Source: Cyanodermella asteris
Lineage: Eukaryota > Ascomycota > Lecanoromycetes > Ostropales > Stictidaceae
Length of the DNA: 64,000 bases
Reading direction: 5' to 3'
Assembly: GCA_900618795.1 (NCBI GenBank)
Contig: UYJD01000009.1
Location: 186,001-250,000 of the forward strand
Shown: positions 20,112-29,394 of the stretch, in pieces
Layout: every line of letters starts with the position of its first letter
Position numbering within the stretch: the stretch's first letter is position 1
Position numbers and translations under genes: made by a program
The notes under the pieces: generated by a model
Database searches by the model: none
The model's input: the letters and a program-made list of their open reading frames with translations, nothing else
Told to the model about the DNA's origin: nothing

Positions 20112-21690
20112 CTGTGCTGAGGTTGGGGATTATGTCAGGATTGGACCTTGGTAGGAGTAATTGCTTTTGAGAGCGGTAGGTTCAGAGTTGGATCGAAGCA
20201 AGTTGCTCGAAGTCGCTTGATGTAGATGTTGGAGTACTTGGTGTTGTGATGATCGAGGACTAACAGGACTACAACGCATGCATCTTATAGACATTGTGAC
20301 TAACAGCAAATACTGGAGGCTGTTCACTAGCCTCGGAATCACACTGTGGCAAGATGAGGCTGTACACAAACGGGAGGTGACTTGCGGAGTCAGTGAGTGG
20401 CAAAGAGAAGCAATCGTTTCCCAACCACCATTTGGGGATGGGAGTGTGATTGATGAGGACCAAAGCACCGCTGGCCACTCTAGGTAAGGCTTTAGGGGAG
20501 GGTTATTTCCCATGGCTGCTAGCAACGAAAGGTGCGCCAGCGCCAGCCTTGAAATTGCTCTGGTAGACATTGCTATGGAGACGGTGGCCACAATGAGGAA
20601 GAGGTCGGGGAAGAGCCAGCATTTGAAATGAGCTGCCATTATTGGTCTTTGTTGGCTGGAGTGGTGAGGTCGTGCCCAGCAATGCTTGGTACGTAGGTTG
20701 GCCGCCTTGATGCAAGCCCTGCCTCCGAAGTCGACCATATGTTGGGGTTTCCGCGACTGCAGAAACTTGGGGACCATGAGAGGCTGGGTGCATTCAGTTG
20801 CGTCGCCCAACCTGGGCCAGCGACCAGACATCGTTGCCGACATGGAAAGACTTATGTGGCTCTTCTTTTTGGCGGAAATTGGCGGCCGAGAATAGGATCG
20901 TTGCTATCTGGCCAGTTGCTCCTTCGCATGCGAGACATGCATAAAGTGCATGAAAAGAGAAACGGTCTGGTGCATCGCCTCTCATTCGTGACCAGCAGAG
21001 TTCCGATCAACACTGGCTTTCAACATGTCTAATGGAGGGGCAACTTGCATTGTCATCGATTACCGTGGGGTGTACGGTGTTGAGAGGTTGGCCGGCGAGT
21101 GGTTGTATGGGACCTACCTTTGTGTTTGAGTCACGCTACTTCGAGCTTGTCGGACCGTCCAGACTGGGAAGTCGAGCTGCAGGCTGGCATTTTGTAGCTC
21201 TGGTTCCAGCGCGCGTTTTTGTTGCGGTCATTGACTGCTTGCGCGTGCTCATCTAACTTGGAACCCTGGCTTCGATGGCCAGGATTTAAGAATGTGAAGC
21301 ATGGTATTCCTCATACCACAATGGCGGACCTGAAGCGGAGGGGCAGGTGTCTCAAGCCATGATAGCCAGCACTGCAATACCAGGCGACACACTCGAAACT
21401 CTCCGACAGAAAGTGAGGTCGATGAGCATGATGTAGACACGATCGTGCTGGTGTTTGGTGTTGATTGTGGCGGTGCAGCTGACAAAGCGCGTCACATGAT
21501 GCACGTGACGGTTTCGACTCTCGAAACGCGCCAAGCCATCCCATCTACACGCTTCATTCACGCTTGACGCGATCTTGACGACGCTCCTCCGATGGTTTAT
21601 TCACCATGAGAGATGTCCGAGTATGACGTTACTTTAGGCTAGCCACGAAATGATGCTTGCATAGTTTCCGCTCTGAGAGGTCTACAAGAC
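20112..21690. other. Gene-free divergent region
   Basis: About 1.6 kb upstream of both the SLT-like gene (minus) and the PIP-box protein (plus). A 237-codon open frame on the minus strand (20130-20843) has no recognisable domain and no protein-like composition; I regard it as chance. No repeats or RNA genes recognised. Confidence 0.5.
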
Positions 21691-24303
21691 ATGGCACCAA
21701 TGAACAAAGCCAGCGCAAGCCAAACACGCCTAGACGGCTTCTTCACCAAGTTCAGGCGTTCTGAGGGGCCACCTGCGCTGGCCAATTCACTATCATCACA
21801 CAATGCAAATCCAAACCGCGAGCCAGCGTCTGCTACGATCGTTCCGACAGTTCGGCCCGCACCACCCTCAGAGCCTAGCCGTAGAACTGTCTCGGTACCA
21901 AAGCGGCCCAGAGACGACGACGTCCGTGATGAAGACGGCCACGTCGACGCCCAGCAGCCTGCAAGGAAAAGTCCTCGAATGTCTCCTGATGGCGAAGATA
22001 CCAAGCGATCTTTCAGCTACGACTTCACTTCGAGCCTAAGTTCACTCAAGAGCCCAACACCTCAACCCTGGGGCTCTTCTGCACCTGTGCAAGCGACAAT
22101 CCCCGAAGGGAATACCTCACGACAGCCTTCCCAGCCTCCAAGGCCACCCCAAGCCAGTAGACCATCGACATCCGGCTCTAATAAATCCACTATGGCGAGC
22201 TTCACTTCGAACAAAACTTCTTATTCGACAGCACAGAGAATTGTCAAGCATGGAGAAGAAATGGTGCGCAACTCTGACAGCGAAGGCTCGGATGACTCTC
22301 TGGAGGATCTTGACGACATCTTGGGTCCTCCGAAGACCTCTGCCAAGTCATCATCTCCACTGACTGAGCTATCTCGAACCCCATCACCGCCCGAGGACGA
22401 TTTTGAGAGCGGCCTGAGACGCTCTGCCAGGACTGCCGAGAACGCTATATCCAGTGGCAAGCGAAGAGATCCAAAACAGCCCAAGGATAAGCTCAAATCG
22501 AACCTTGATGTGCTGCTTGCTCGGACCCGTGAGCGCCGAGAAGCACAAGAGCGAGTCGACCGGACGATGCAAGAAATCGAAAGGTTGCGAAAGAATGAGG
22601 CCCTGCCTCCAGCTATGATTGATTCAGAAACACGCATAAAAACCATGGTCAAAGAGACCGCCCAAGAGGAAAGTCAGGCGGAGCGACTTGTCGAGGCCAT
22701 CAGTCGCACAGAAGCCCTTGCAAAAACAAGCTCGTGGTCCGTTTTCGACTATGATAGATTGAAAAAGCGAAGGGCCCAGGTCAGACTGCCGGAGCTGGAC
22801 TGTGGTACTCAGCCTGCGGAGCCGTTCTTGCGCGACTCTGACCAGGTCAGGGACATGCTTGTTTCTGGAATCTTCAAACAAATCATCCGAGCTGCGCCTC
22901 TGACCCCAAGCATGTGCATATGGCTGTTTCAACGTTCATTGTACGATCCCCGCGACGATGTGCGATTAGCCTGTGTGGACGCTATATCCTACGACTCGGA
23001 CTTGCCGGTGCATGACTTGCATATCGCAATGCAGACCGAGCTTGGGAAGATGGGCATGAAGGAAGAAGTTTCAAATACAGACGAGCCGCCCATAAATTCA
23101 GAGCTGTCGCCAGCCCGCGAGCCTGATCAGGAAGAGATCGATTGGACTGCTCTGCGGCAAATAATGCGGCTCAGTCTCATCATGGCTCCTCAAATGACGA
23201 TGGAACACGCATTGCAAAATGTGCGCAATCTCGCATGCATGGCCATTGACAATACCATCGCGTCCGACGTGAGGAATCAGGGCCTTCTAACATCTGCGCT
23301 GGGGCGGACTTTGGAACGACTTCACACTGCTGAGCAGATCATGATCGTGCATGACGAGCCCAAGCTATCATCAGATGTCGCTCTCGAAGCTCTCTTCAAT
23401 CTAACAGCAGACGGAGCTTTTCGCGTGCGGATCTTGAACGCCATACCTTCGTCACATCACGCAACAAGTGTGATGCGTCGCAAGCTTGCTATGGCTTGGT
23501 TTTACAACGATAAGAACGAGCTTTACCAGCCTGTCATCCCCTTTTCCCGAGAAAGCGAATCTCAGCAACAAGGCTTAGCTCACTTCGTCAAGATCCGCAA
23601 ATACATGAAGCAGCACCGAGAGATCTTCAAGATCACCCGAGAAACAGATTGGTCTCTCCTGCTACCGAAAATGACATTTCTGACAATCGGCATTGGGAAC
23701 GGCGATCCGCCATCATTTGCTGATTCGTCCTCACAGAAGGGAACTTCAGCTGGGCAAGCTGAGGCGGCAAAGGACGCCGTACAACGCTATAACGACCTGG
23801 TAGATTGGTTCGCAAGCATCATCGGCAACATGCACTCTCTGATCGTCGATAAAGGCACCAGTCACATCACGCGTACCGCGTCGAAAGATTTGCTGTACGA
23901 GCTGAAAACGAGACTCATCTACTCGTTGAGAACAAAGCCCCCGACACGGAAGAATTTCTTCGACGAAGGGGACGGGGACATCAAGAGCTTCATCACCGCT
24001 CTAGGCGGCAAACAGCCATCCATCGCTGCGCTCGACAAGACGATATCGCAGGTTGTGTCACAAAAGGACGATCGTCTATTCGACACCAGCACTCAACAGG
24101 CCACTGAGCGACAAGCGACACAGACTACGCCCAACACTCTCCCTCCTCCCTCCAAGACAGATGCAGACACCCGAGCGCGACCAGAAACCACACCCCCAAG
24201 CGACTACCTCTCCGCCAGCGAGGGGACGCACGATATACACATGGGATCGTCACCAGAAGAAGACGAGTTTCTCTCGCCTCCGGAAACCGCTTCGCGACAT
24301 TAA
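21691..24303 (+). CDS. Nuclear protein with N-terminal PIP box; possible Smc5-6 loading factor
   Basis: Single exon, 870 residues. Residues 11-18 read QTRLDGFF, an exact PCNA-interacting (PIP) box (Q-x-x-L-x-x-F-F). Residues about 30-250 are disordered and Ser/Pro-rich with basic patches (KRPRDD, KRRDPKQPKDK) suited to nuclear import. A predicted coiled coil (RREAQERVDRTMQEIERLRK) precedes an all-alpha region from about residue 370 (GIFKQIIRAAPLTPSMCIWL and on) to 780. The C-terminal tail is again disordered and acidic. This order (disordered N terminus, short coil, helical-repeat C domain) recalls Nse6/SLF2-type factors that recruit Smc5-6, but I see no diagnostic motif, so that assignment is a guess. 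A replication- or repair-linked role via PCNA is the better supported inference. Confidence 0.78.
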   Translation: MAPMNKASASQTRLDGFFTKFRRSEGPPALANSLSSHNANPNREPASATIVPTVRPAPPSEPSRRTVSVPKRPRDDDVRDEDGHVDAQQPARKSPRMSPDGEDTKRSFSYDFTSSLSSLKSPTPQPWGSSAPVQATIPEGNTSRQPSQPPRPPQASRPSTSGSNKSTMASFTSNKTSYSTAQRIVKHGEEMVRNSDSEGSDDSLEDLDDILGPPKTSAKSSSPLTELSRTPSPPEDDFESGLRRSARTAENAISSGKRRDPKQPKDKLKSNLDVLLARTRERREAQERVDRTMQEIERLRKNEALPPAMIDSETRIKTMVKETAQEESQAERLVEAISRTEALAKTSSWSVFDYDRLKKRRAQVRLPELDCGTQPAEPFLRDSDQVRDMLVSGIFKQIIRAAPLTPSMCIWLFQRSLYDPRDDVRLACVDAISYDSDLPVHDLHIAMQTELGKMGMKEEVSNTDEPPINSELSPAREPDQEEIDWTALRQIMRLSLIMAPQMTMEHALQNVRNLACMAIDNTIASDVRNQGLLTSALGRTLERLHTAEQIMIVHDEPKLSSDVALEALFNLTADGAFRVRILNAIPSSHHATSVMRRKLAMAWFYNDKNELYQPVIPFSRESESQQQGLAHFVKIRKYMKQHREIFKITRETDWSLLLPKMTFLTIGIGNGDPPSFADSSSQKGTSAGQAEAAKDAVQRYNDLVDWFASIIGNMHSLIVDKGTSHITRTASKDLLYELKTRLIYSLRTKPPTRKNFFDEGDGDIKSFITALGGKQPSIAALDKTISQVVSQKDDRLFDTSTQQATERQATQTTPNTLPPPSKTDADTRARPETTPPSDYLSASEGTHDIHMGSSPEEDEFLSPPETASRH

Positions 24304-25063
24304 TGACGTGGTGGGGGCGTGGAGGAGCATCTGTGGGGGGGCTCTTTTCGGCGTACGCCCGCAGTCGCCGAGAAAGGGCAAGTTCTGTGATTCCGAGCAC
24401 CAGGCGGGCTGGCGCGTCATACCTGTCACAATGCACGAAATCGGCCCTGTGGGATGTGGGGAGTACTTTTCTTGCACATGTTTCGAATTATGTAGATGAT
24501 GTTACGATGCCGACGGTCGATTTCAATTGCTACTTGCAGATGTTCGTTTTCTGACGGGACGATTTCATGTCGATGTGGTGACGGACTGTGCTTTGAGATA
24601 GATCCCTTATGATAATTCATCCTGGCGTCGGCCCGTCGGCTGAATACATACCGCTGGTTCGAAATGTCGCCGTTGCCTTGATCCTTGGATTTCCGACCGG
24701 ATCGTGCGCACTTGAGTCCCACATGTGGTCGCAGACGCGCTGAAGCAGCCTCGATTCTTAGCGAATCACATATCTTCATAGAGTAGATCATCACGCGTGA
24801 TCGTCTCACGACCAAAGCGAAGTACAAAAACTCGTGGGAGCAAATGCTCGTGAGCTGCGTTCTCACTCGGCGAAAACGTGGGTCACGCCGAGTGAAACGT
24901 CGGGAAACTTCAATTTGCTGCCGCGCGACCGCTAACAGTAGTCGCACAACGATTTCACGCCAAAGCCCTTTAAAAAATGCCTCTTCCCACTCTTAGCTCC
25001 ACCTGCGATGCTACTTGATAACATTACTACAATTTCAATCATCTCAAATGATACCAACTCGAG
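24304..25063. other. Intergenic region upstream of the MFS gene
   Basis: About 0.76 kb. It contains the 3' flank of the PIP-box gene and the promoter of the MFS transporter, including a perfect 10-bp inverted repeat described separately and a CTTTAAAAAA stretch near 24970 that could act as a TATA-like element. No gene seen. Confidence 0.55.
24863..24895. repeat. Perfect inverted repeat with CGG/CCG half-sites
   Basis: TCACTCGGCG at 24863-24872 and its exact reverse complement CGCCGAGTGA at 24886-24895, separated by 13 nt. It contains CGG and CCG triplets facing each other with 17 nt between them, the general form of sites bound by Zn2Cys6 dimers. It lies about 170 bp before the start codon of the MFS exporter, whose convergent neighbour is a Zn2Cys6 regulator. 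Binding is inference. Confidence 0.55.
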
Positions 25064-26641
25064 ATGGCCGCCGCACTGACCAAATCCGAAAGCGGGTCCC
25101 GCTCCCACTCTCCCTCTCCCTCATCACGCCTCTCACTCTCAACTTCACCATCGCCTTCGACCACCAACACGCCAAATTCAGATGGAACTCTCACGCCAAC
25201 GGGATCCCAAACACCGACACAAGATCCTGAGAAGGGTCGCACCGCCGACGACGACGAAACAGCGCCCTCCACCCTCCCGCCCTGGCGCAAATGGCTCATC
25301 CTCTTCGTGACCTCCTGGTGCGCCTTCGGTGCCACCTTCAGCTCGACGTCCCTCTTCACCGCCATCAACGAAATCGGTACCTCCCTGCACATGTCCACCT
25401 CGTCCGTCTACGACGCCACCGGGGCCTCTCTCGCCGCCATGGGCCTCTCCTCTTTCCTCTGGGGACCGATCGGCGCCATCTTCGGGCGGAGGTGGGCATA
25501 CAACGCGTGTATTGGGGTCCTGGCGTTGACGACCATCGGGACGGCGCTTGCACCTAATTCAGGCACTTTCTGGGCGATGAGGATACTTGCCGGGTTTGAG
25601 GGGACGTATTTTCATGTTACGGGCCAAACGATCCTAGCGGAGAATTTCCCGCCTCTGCAGCGGGGGATGGCCACGGGGTTCTTTCTCTCAGGGACGGCGG
25701 TAGGACCGGCATTGGGGCCTTGCATCGCGGGTGTCATCGTCACATATACGGATTGGAGGGCGATACTGTGGTTGCAAACCGGCATGGTGGTGTTGGGGCT
25801 CGTGCTTTCAATCCTGATCATCCCGTCAGGAAAGCTGGAGAAGAGTATGATTAGCCGGAAGGCGCCGGTGAGGGAGATGGTTAAGTCGTTCAATCCGCTG
25901 CCAATGTTGAAGTTGCTGGTTTACCCGAATGTCTTGTTAACGAATCTGGGGTGTGGGCTGTTGAGTTGGTCACAGTATTTCTTGCTTGCGGCACCAAGGA
26001 TGGTTATTGGGCCGCGGTTTCATTTGACGACGCCACTGACGGTTGGTTTATTCTACCTTGCGATCATGGGTGGATTCCTGCTCGGGACGATGGGTGGTGG
26101 ATGGTGGTCGGATTGGACGGTCCGCAAGTGGATGGCAAAGCGAGGCGGCCTTCGCCTGCCTCAAGATCGCCTCAACGCTGGCATGATTTGCTTCTTTCTG
26201 ATCATACCTGCTGCTCAGCTGACGTATGGATGGGGACTGGTCTGTTCTAGTTGCTCGACTGCCATGGCAGGGTTAGCGTTGCCAGCCGTGACAGGATTCT
26301 TTGTCGCTGCGGGGTTGTTGGCGGCATTCGCCAGCTTGAACACATACTGTGCTGAGGTGCTGCCAAAGGAGAGGCGGAAGATAGTGATGAGCAAGTATCT
26401 GGTCCAGTACGCCTTCTCGGCGGCTGCAAGCGCAGGCGCCGAGCCGCTGATCGAGGCGATTGACTTTGGGCTGGCATCGACACTCGGCGCTATAATGGCG
26501 CTCGTGGCAGGAGCGCTGACTCTTGTTGTGGCCATATACGGCCTCAAGATGCAAATATGGTACGAAAAACGCTTTCGCGCTGGCATAGCAGCCTCAGGCG
26601 CTGACACGAAGCTGGCAAGGACGGTCTCAGCATCCACGTGA
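25064..26641 (+). CDS. MFS transporter, DHA1-type drug/metabolite:H+ antiporter
   Basis: Single exon, 525 residues. A hydrophilic Ser/Thr/Pro-rich cytosolic N terminus (about 75 residues) is followed by twelve hydrophobic segments starting at WLILFVTSWCAFGATF. Typical MFS marks are the loop 2-3 motif WGPIGAIFGRRWAYN (G-x-x-x-D/G-R-x-G/W-R/K-like), RILAGFEGTYFHV in TM4, and GTAVGPALGPCIAGV in TM5, the antiporter motif C that separates drug:proton antiporters from sugar carriers. Probable plasma-membrane exporter of small molecules; the substrate is not predictable. The ATG at 25064 is used because it opens a Met-Ala-Ala start; earlier in-frame ATGs are absent. The stop lies only 8 nt from the stop of the regulator on the other strand, so the mRNAs must overlap at their 3' ends. 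Confidence 0.93.
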   Translation: MAAALTKSESGSRSHSPSPSSRLSLSTSPSPSTTNTPNSDGTLTPTGSQTPTQDPEKGRTADDDETAPSTLPPWRKWLILFVTSWCAFGATFSSTSLFTAINEIGTSLHMSTSSVYDATGASLAAMGLSSFLWGPIGAIFGRRWAYNACIGVLALTTIGTALAPNSGTFWAMRILAGFEGTYFHVTGQTILAENFPPLQRGMATGFFLSGTAVGPALGPCIAGVIVTYTDWRAILWLQTGMVVLGLVLSILIIPSGKLEKSMISRKAPVREMVKSFNPLPMLKLLVYPNVLLTNLGCGLLSWSQYFLLAAPRMVIGPRFHLTTPLTVGLFYLAIMGGFLLGTMGGGWWSDWTVRKWMAKRGGLRLPQDRLNAGMICFFLIIPAAQLTYGWGLVCSSCSTAMAGLALPAVTGFFVAAGLLAAFASLNTYCAEVLPKERRKIVMSKYLVQYAFSAAASAGAEPLIEAIDFGLASTLGAIMALVAGALTLVVAIYGLKMQIWYEKRFRAGIAASGADTKLARTVSAST

Positions 26642-26649
26642 AAGAGATC

Positions 26650-28956
26650 TCAGCATGCCGGTGACCATCCATTTCCCCACAACTCTGGACCATACAGATT
26701 CTCTGAACCTGGAAATGCAGGAGCATCAAGAAATTGGAGGTCGAAATCTGGTTGCGCCAGGAACTCCTGGAATGATGGCTCAGCCAACGCCATGCCGGCC
26801 GTGACATCACCTCCAGCAGCTTGAGGGCCGGGCCTACCTACTGGGTTCGTCCCGGACAGCCCTTCATTGCTCTGTCGTGTTCCAGGATTCCTCTTCTCCC
26901 AGTGCTCCTCAATCGTGGCCATCATGGCATGCGCGTGGAGCGCAAACTCTTTGGCACCAAAGTTCCCGGCCAAGTTGAGTTGATCAAGCAGATCGACGGT
27001 CACCTGGAACTTGTCTCCATCGTCCGAGCTTTCTTTCATGCTCAAGAGGCTGGAAATGGCAAGGATTGAGCCGGATGAGAATAGAAACTGGGTGTTGAAA
27101 TAGTCGTATACAGCGAAGGAACCTTCGACCCATGCGTTGGTCAACAATCGATTGGAGTGGCGGGCACAGCGGATGCAAGTCTCAGCTATGGTCTTTGCAC
27201 TGTCGGCGACGCTTCCGTTCTGGGTTATCGCAGGTCGGGAGCGGGGATGCAATTGGTGGCGAAGTACGTTCAATAGCACAGGACGAGTGACAAGAGTCAC
27301 GAGCTGTGATGTGTCAGCATGAGAGGATGTCACCCAAACGCTAGAATATCAACCATCAACCCACCTGATTGAATCTCAAATGCAGATACACAATTTCCCG
27401 TCGATGCGATCCAGCCTGTGCATCATCCTTAAGCCGTAGATACTCTGGTAACGAATCGAGCCACTGAGTCAAGTCCTTGAGCACAGACTGTACCCTCTTC
27501 GCAAATTGAACTTGCTGTTTTCGCCGACTATACAACGACGATATTGCTCGTTCAGCGAGTCTGCAAAGCCCAATCGAATGCAAAATGTATTCGTGGTTTC
27601 CGAAATCGTCAGAACTTTGCAGGCCATTGCTGGGTGGGTCTACGTGAACATCGTCGTCCTGTATCGAGACTGGGTGACCAAGCTTGCATGCCCAGGTACG
27701 GTCAAGCGTGTAAGCGGTCCAGAAGAGACGGTTCCGGTGCTCTCTTATCTTTGCGTCTCGTAGTTGATATGCTGGTACGTTCAAGTATAGTCCCAGGGTT
27801 ATGCTCAACGTCACGGCAGAGCTGGCGAAAGAGTATGCAGCGTGTCGTCTGTTGAGTGCGAAGGAGTACACGGACTAATAACCACATCAGTAATGGTATC
27901 CATTGCAGTGTTCAGCCTGCACGTGGTAGTACTCACCAGCAAAAGGCAGACCTCGACAATTGTCACTTTCGGCCTTTCCGCCGGAACACTAATCATCCTC
28001 CGACCCTTCGCAAAGTACCTCAACCCTGGAAACTCAGCCTCCGTGGTCGCCGCAGCCTTGCTCGAATAAACCTCACCCAACGCAAACAGCACATAAAGCC
28101 GCGACACCTCAACCCGTTCACACAGCGTCAAATCCTTCAAACTCTGCTCCAGCGTCTCCAGAACCTCACTCCTCAAGACCATATGATAATAACTGCAAAC
28201 CGTATTCAACGCGACCTTGACCAAAAACCTTGCTCTCGCAGGATTCGGCCAGGGGCAAGGTTCCTCAGATAATTGCAAGATCTGTTCATCCGAAATGTAG
28301 TTCATCCGCGGGAAATGAGCCGAGGCACCATCCGTAATGGTCTGTCGAAGCCGCGTGGCGAACGCCGCGTCTGCCGCCTCGCCGATGTGAATCGGCATAT
28401 CGAGGGACGCGACGGGTAAGAACCAGGGCCGCGACTCGAGGAGCGGATTCTGAACGACATCTTCGTCGTCGGCGCCGGCGTTGTGAGCACTGCTGCCGTC
28501 GTTTCGAGTGACGCTGGGACTGCCGGTGGGTGCTTGGGCGCGGTCGCCTGATCTGAGGCGCTGGTTTTCTTCGAGTAGTTGTTCGATGTACCTCCAGTGA
28601 CTATCAGAAACTATCACGTCTTCGCTGAAGTTGTCGAATGGGGCACGTACCTTTCGCTGATGGTGATCTGCCTATCTCGGTCTGGATAGTGGCAGGCTTC
28701 GGCAGCGAGGTCGGCTTGCCGACAGTTTGTGCATGGGTGTCCACCGCTGCATTTGACTTTTCTCGAATGACAGCGCCGACATCTGCCCGATCGGTAAGCT
28801 AGCTTTTCTCATGGCGGTCAAAGGTAGTACGAGAAGAACTTTCTGACGCTTGACGTACGCGATGGATTTGGTGGGCTTCTGTATGCTACCGGTTTTCGAG
28901 ACCCTGGAGGACGTGGCGTCGGCGCGGGTCCGCCGATCAGCGGGCGTTGATGGCAT
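26650..28956 (-). CDS. Zn2Cys6 transcription factor with fungal-specific TF domain
   Basis: Five exons on the minus strand: about 28956..28855, 28802..28651, 28591..27937, 27874..27365 and 27303..26650, about 690 residues. Exon 2 encodes the zinc cluster CRRCHSRKVKC, then CTNC and a further Cys nine residues later. A short coiled coil follows (YIEQLLEENQRLR), as in dimeric family members, then the middle homology region, including YSFALNRRHAAYSF and RNRLFWTAYTLDRTWACKLG, the conserved R-x-R-x-F-W block. Introns of 59, 62 and 61 nt keep the frame with GTACGT, GTGAGT and GTGGGT donors. The first intron is uncertain: a GTCAAG donor at 28854 with acceptor at 28803 keeps phase, but other pairings are possible. 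Nuclear DNA-binding regulator; it may control the adjacent MFS exporter (inference from position). Confidence 0.83.
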
Positions 28957-29394
28957 TTCTCTGCAGAGTGCACTGGCAGGAGGTCGAGAGAACTTGGGTC
29001 ACGACCGGGAAGAAGTAGAACTTGGATTGGCGGTCGTCATTGTGCTGCTGAAAGTTTGGACGCGCATGTCGCTATGGAGGAGCGCGGCAGACATTTCCCT
29101 CGGCTTCGTCGGGTATTTGCCGAGCACACAAGACCCCACGAAACGCGTTTGACTCACGCAACGTAAGGTCCTCAACACCACCTGCATTGCTGGCTACGTT
29201 CATGGATCATTCGCTTTTCACAATAATTCATCTTCATACTACCTTCATGTGTATACAGCCGACAATGTCTGGCTCCAAGCGATGTACGTAAAAAGCCATG
29301 CTGAAATCTTCTGCTCCGCAGGTGCATGCGATAGAACCACTTTCACACCAAGTTCATGTTTATCTCTTTTGGACGAACCATGGCCTGATTGCTT
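28957..29394. other. Intergenic, upstream of the regulator and 3' of the WD40 gene
   Basis: About 440 nt. Probably holds the promoter of the Zn2Cys6 gene (minus) and the 3' UTR of the F-box/WD40 gene (minus). No coding signal. Confidence 0.5.

Noticed and set aside
20130-20843. 237-codon open frame on the minus strand
   Set aside because: No recognisable domain, composition unlike a folded protein, and it fills the divergent promoter region of two real genes; several overlapping frames of similar length occur there.
24863-24895. The inverted repeat as a transcription terminator hairpin
   Set aside because: Nuclear fungal genes do not use hairpin terminators, and the repeat lies more than 500 bp beyond the PIP-box gene, closer to the MFS start.
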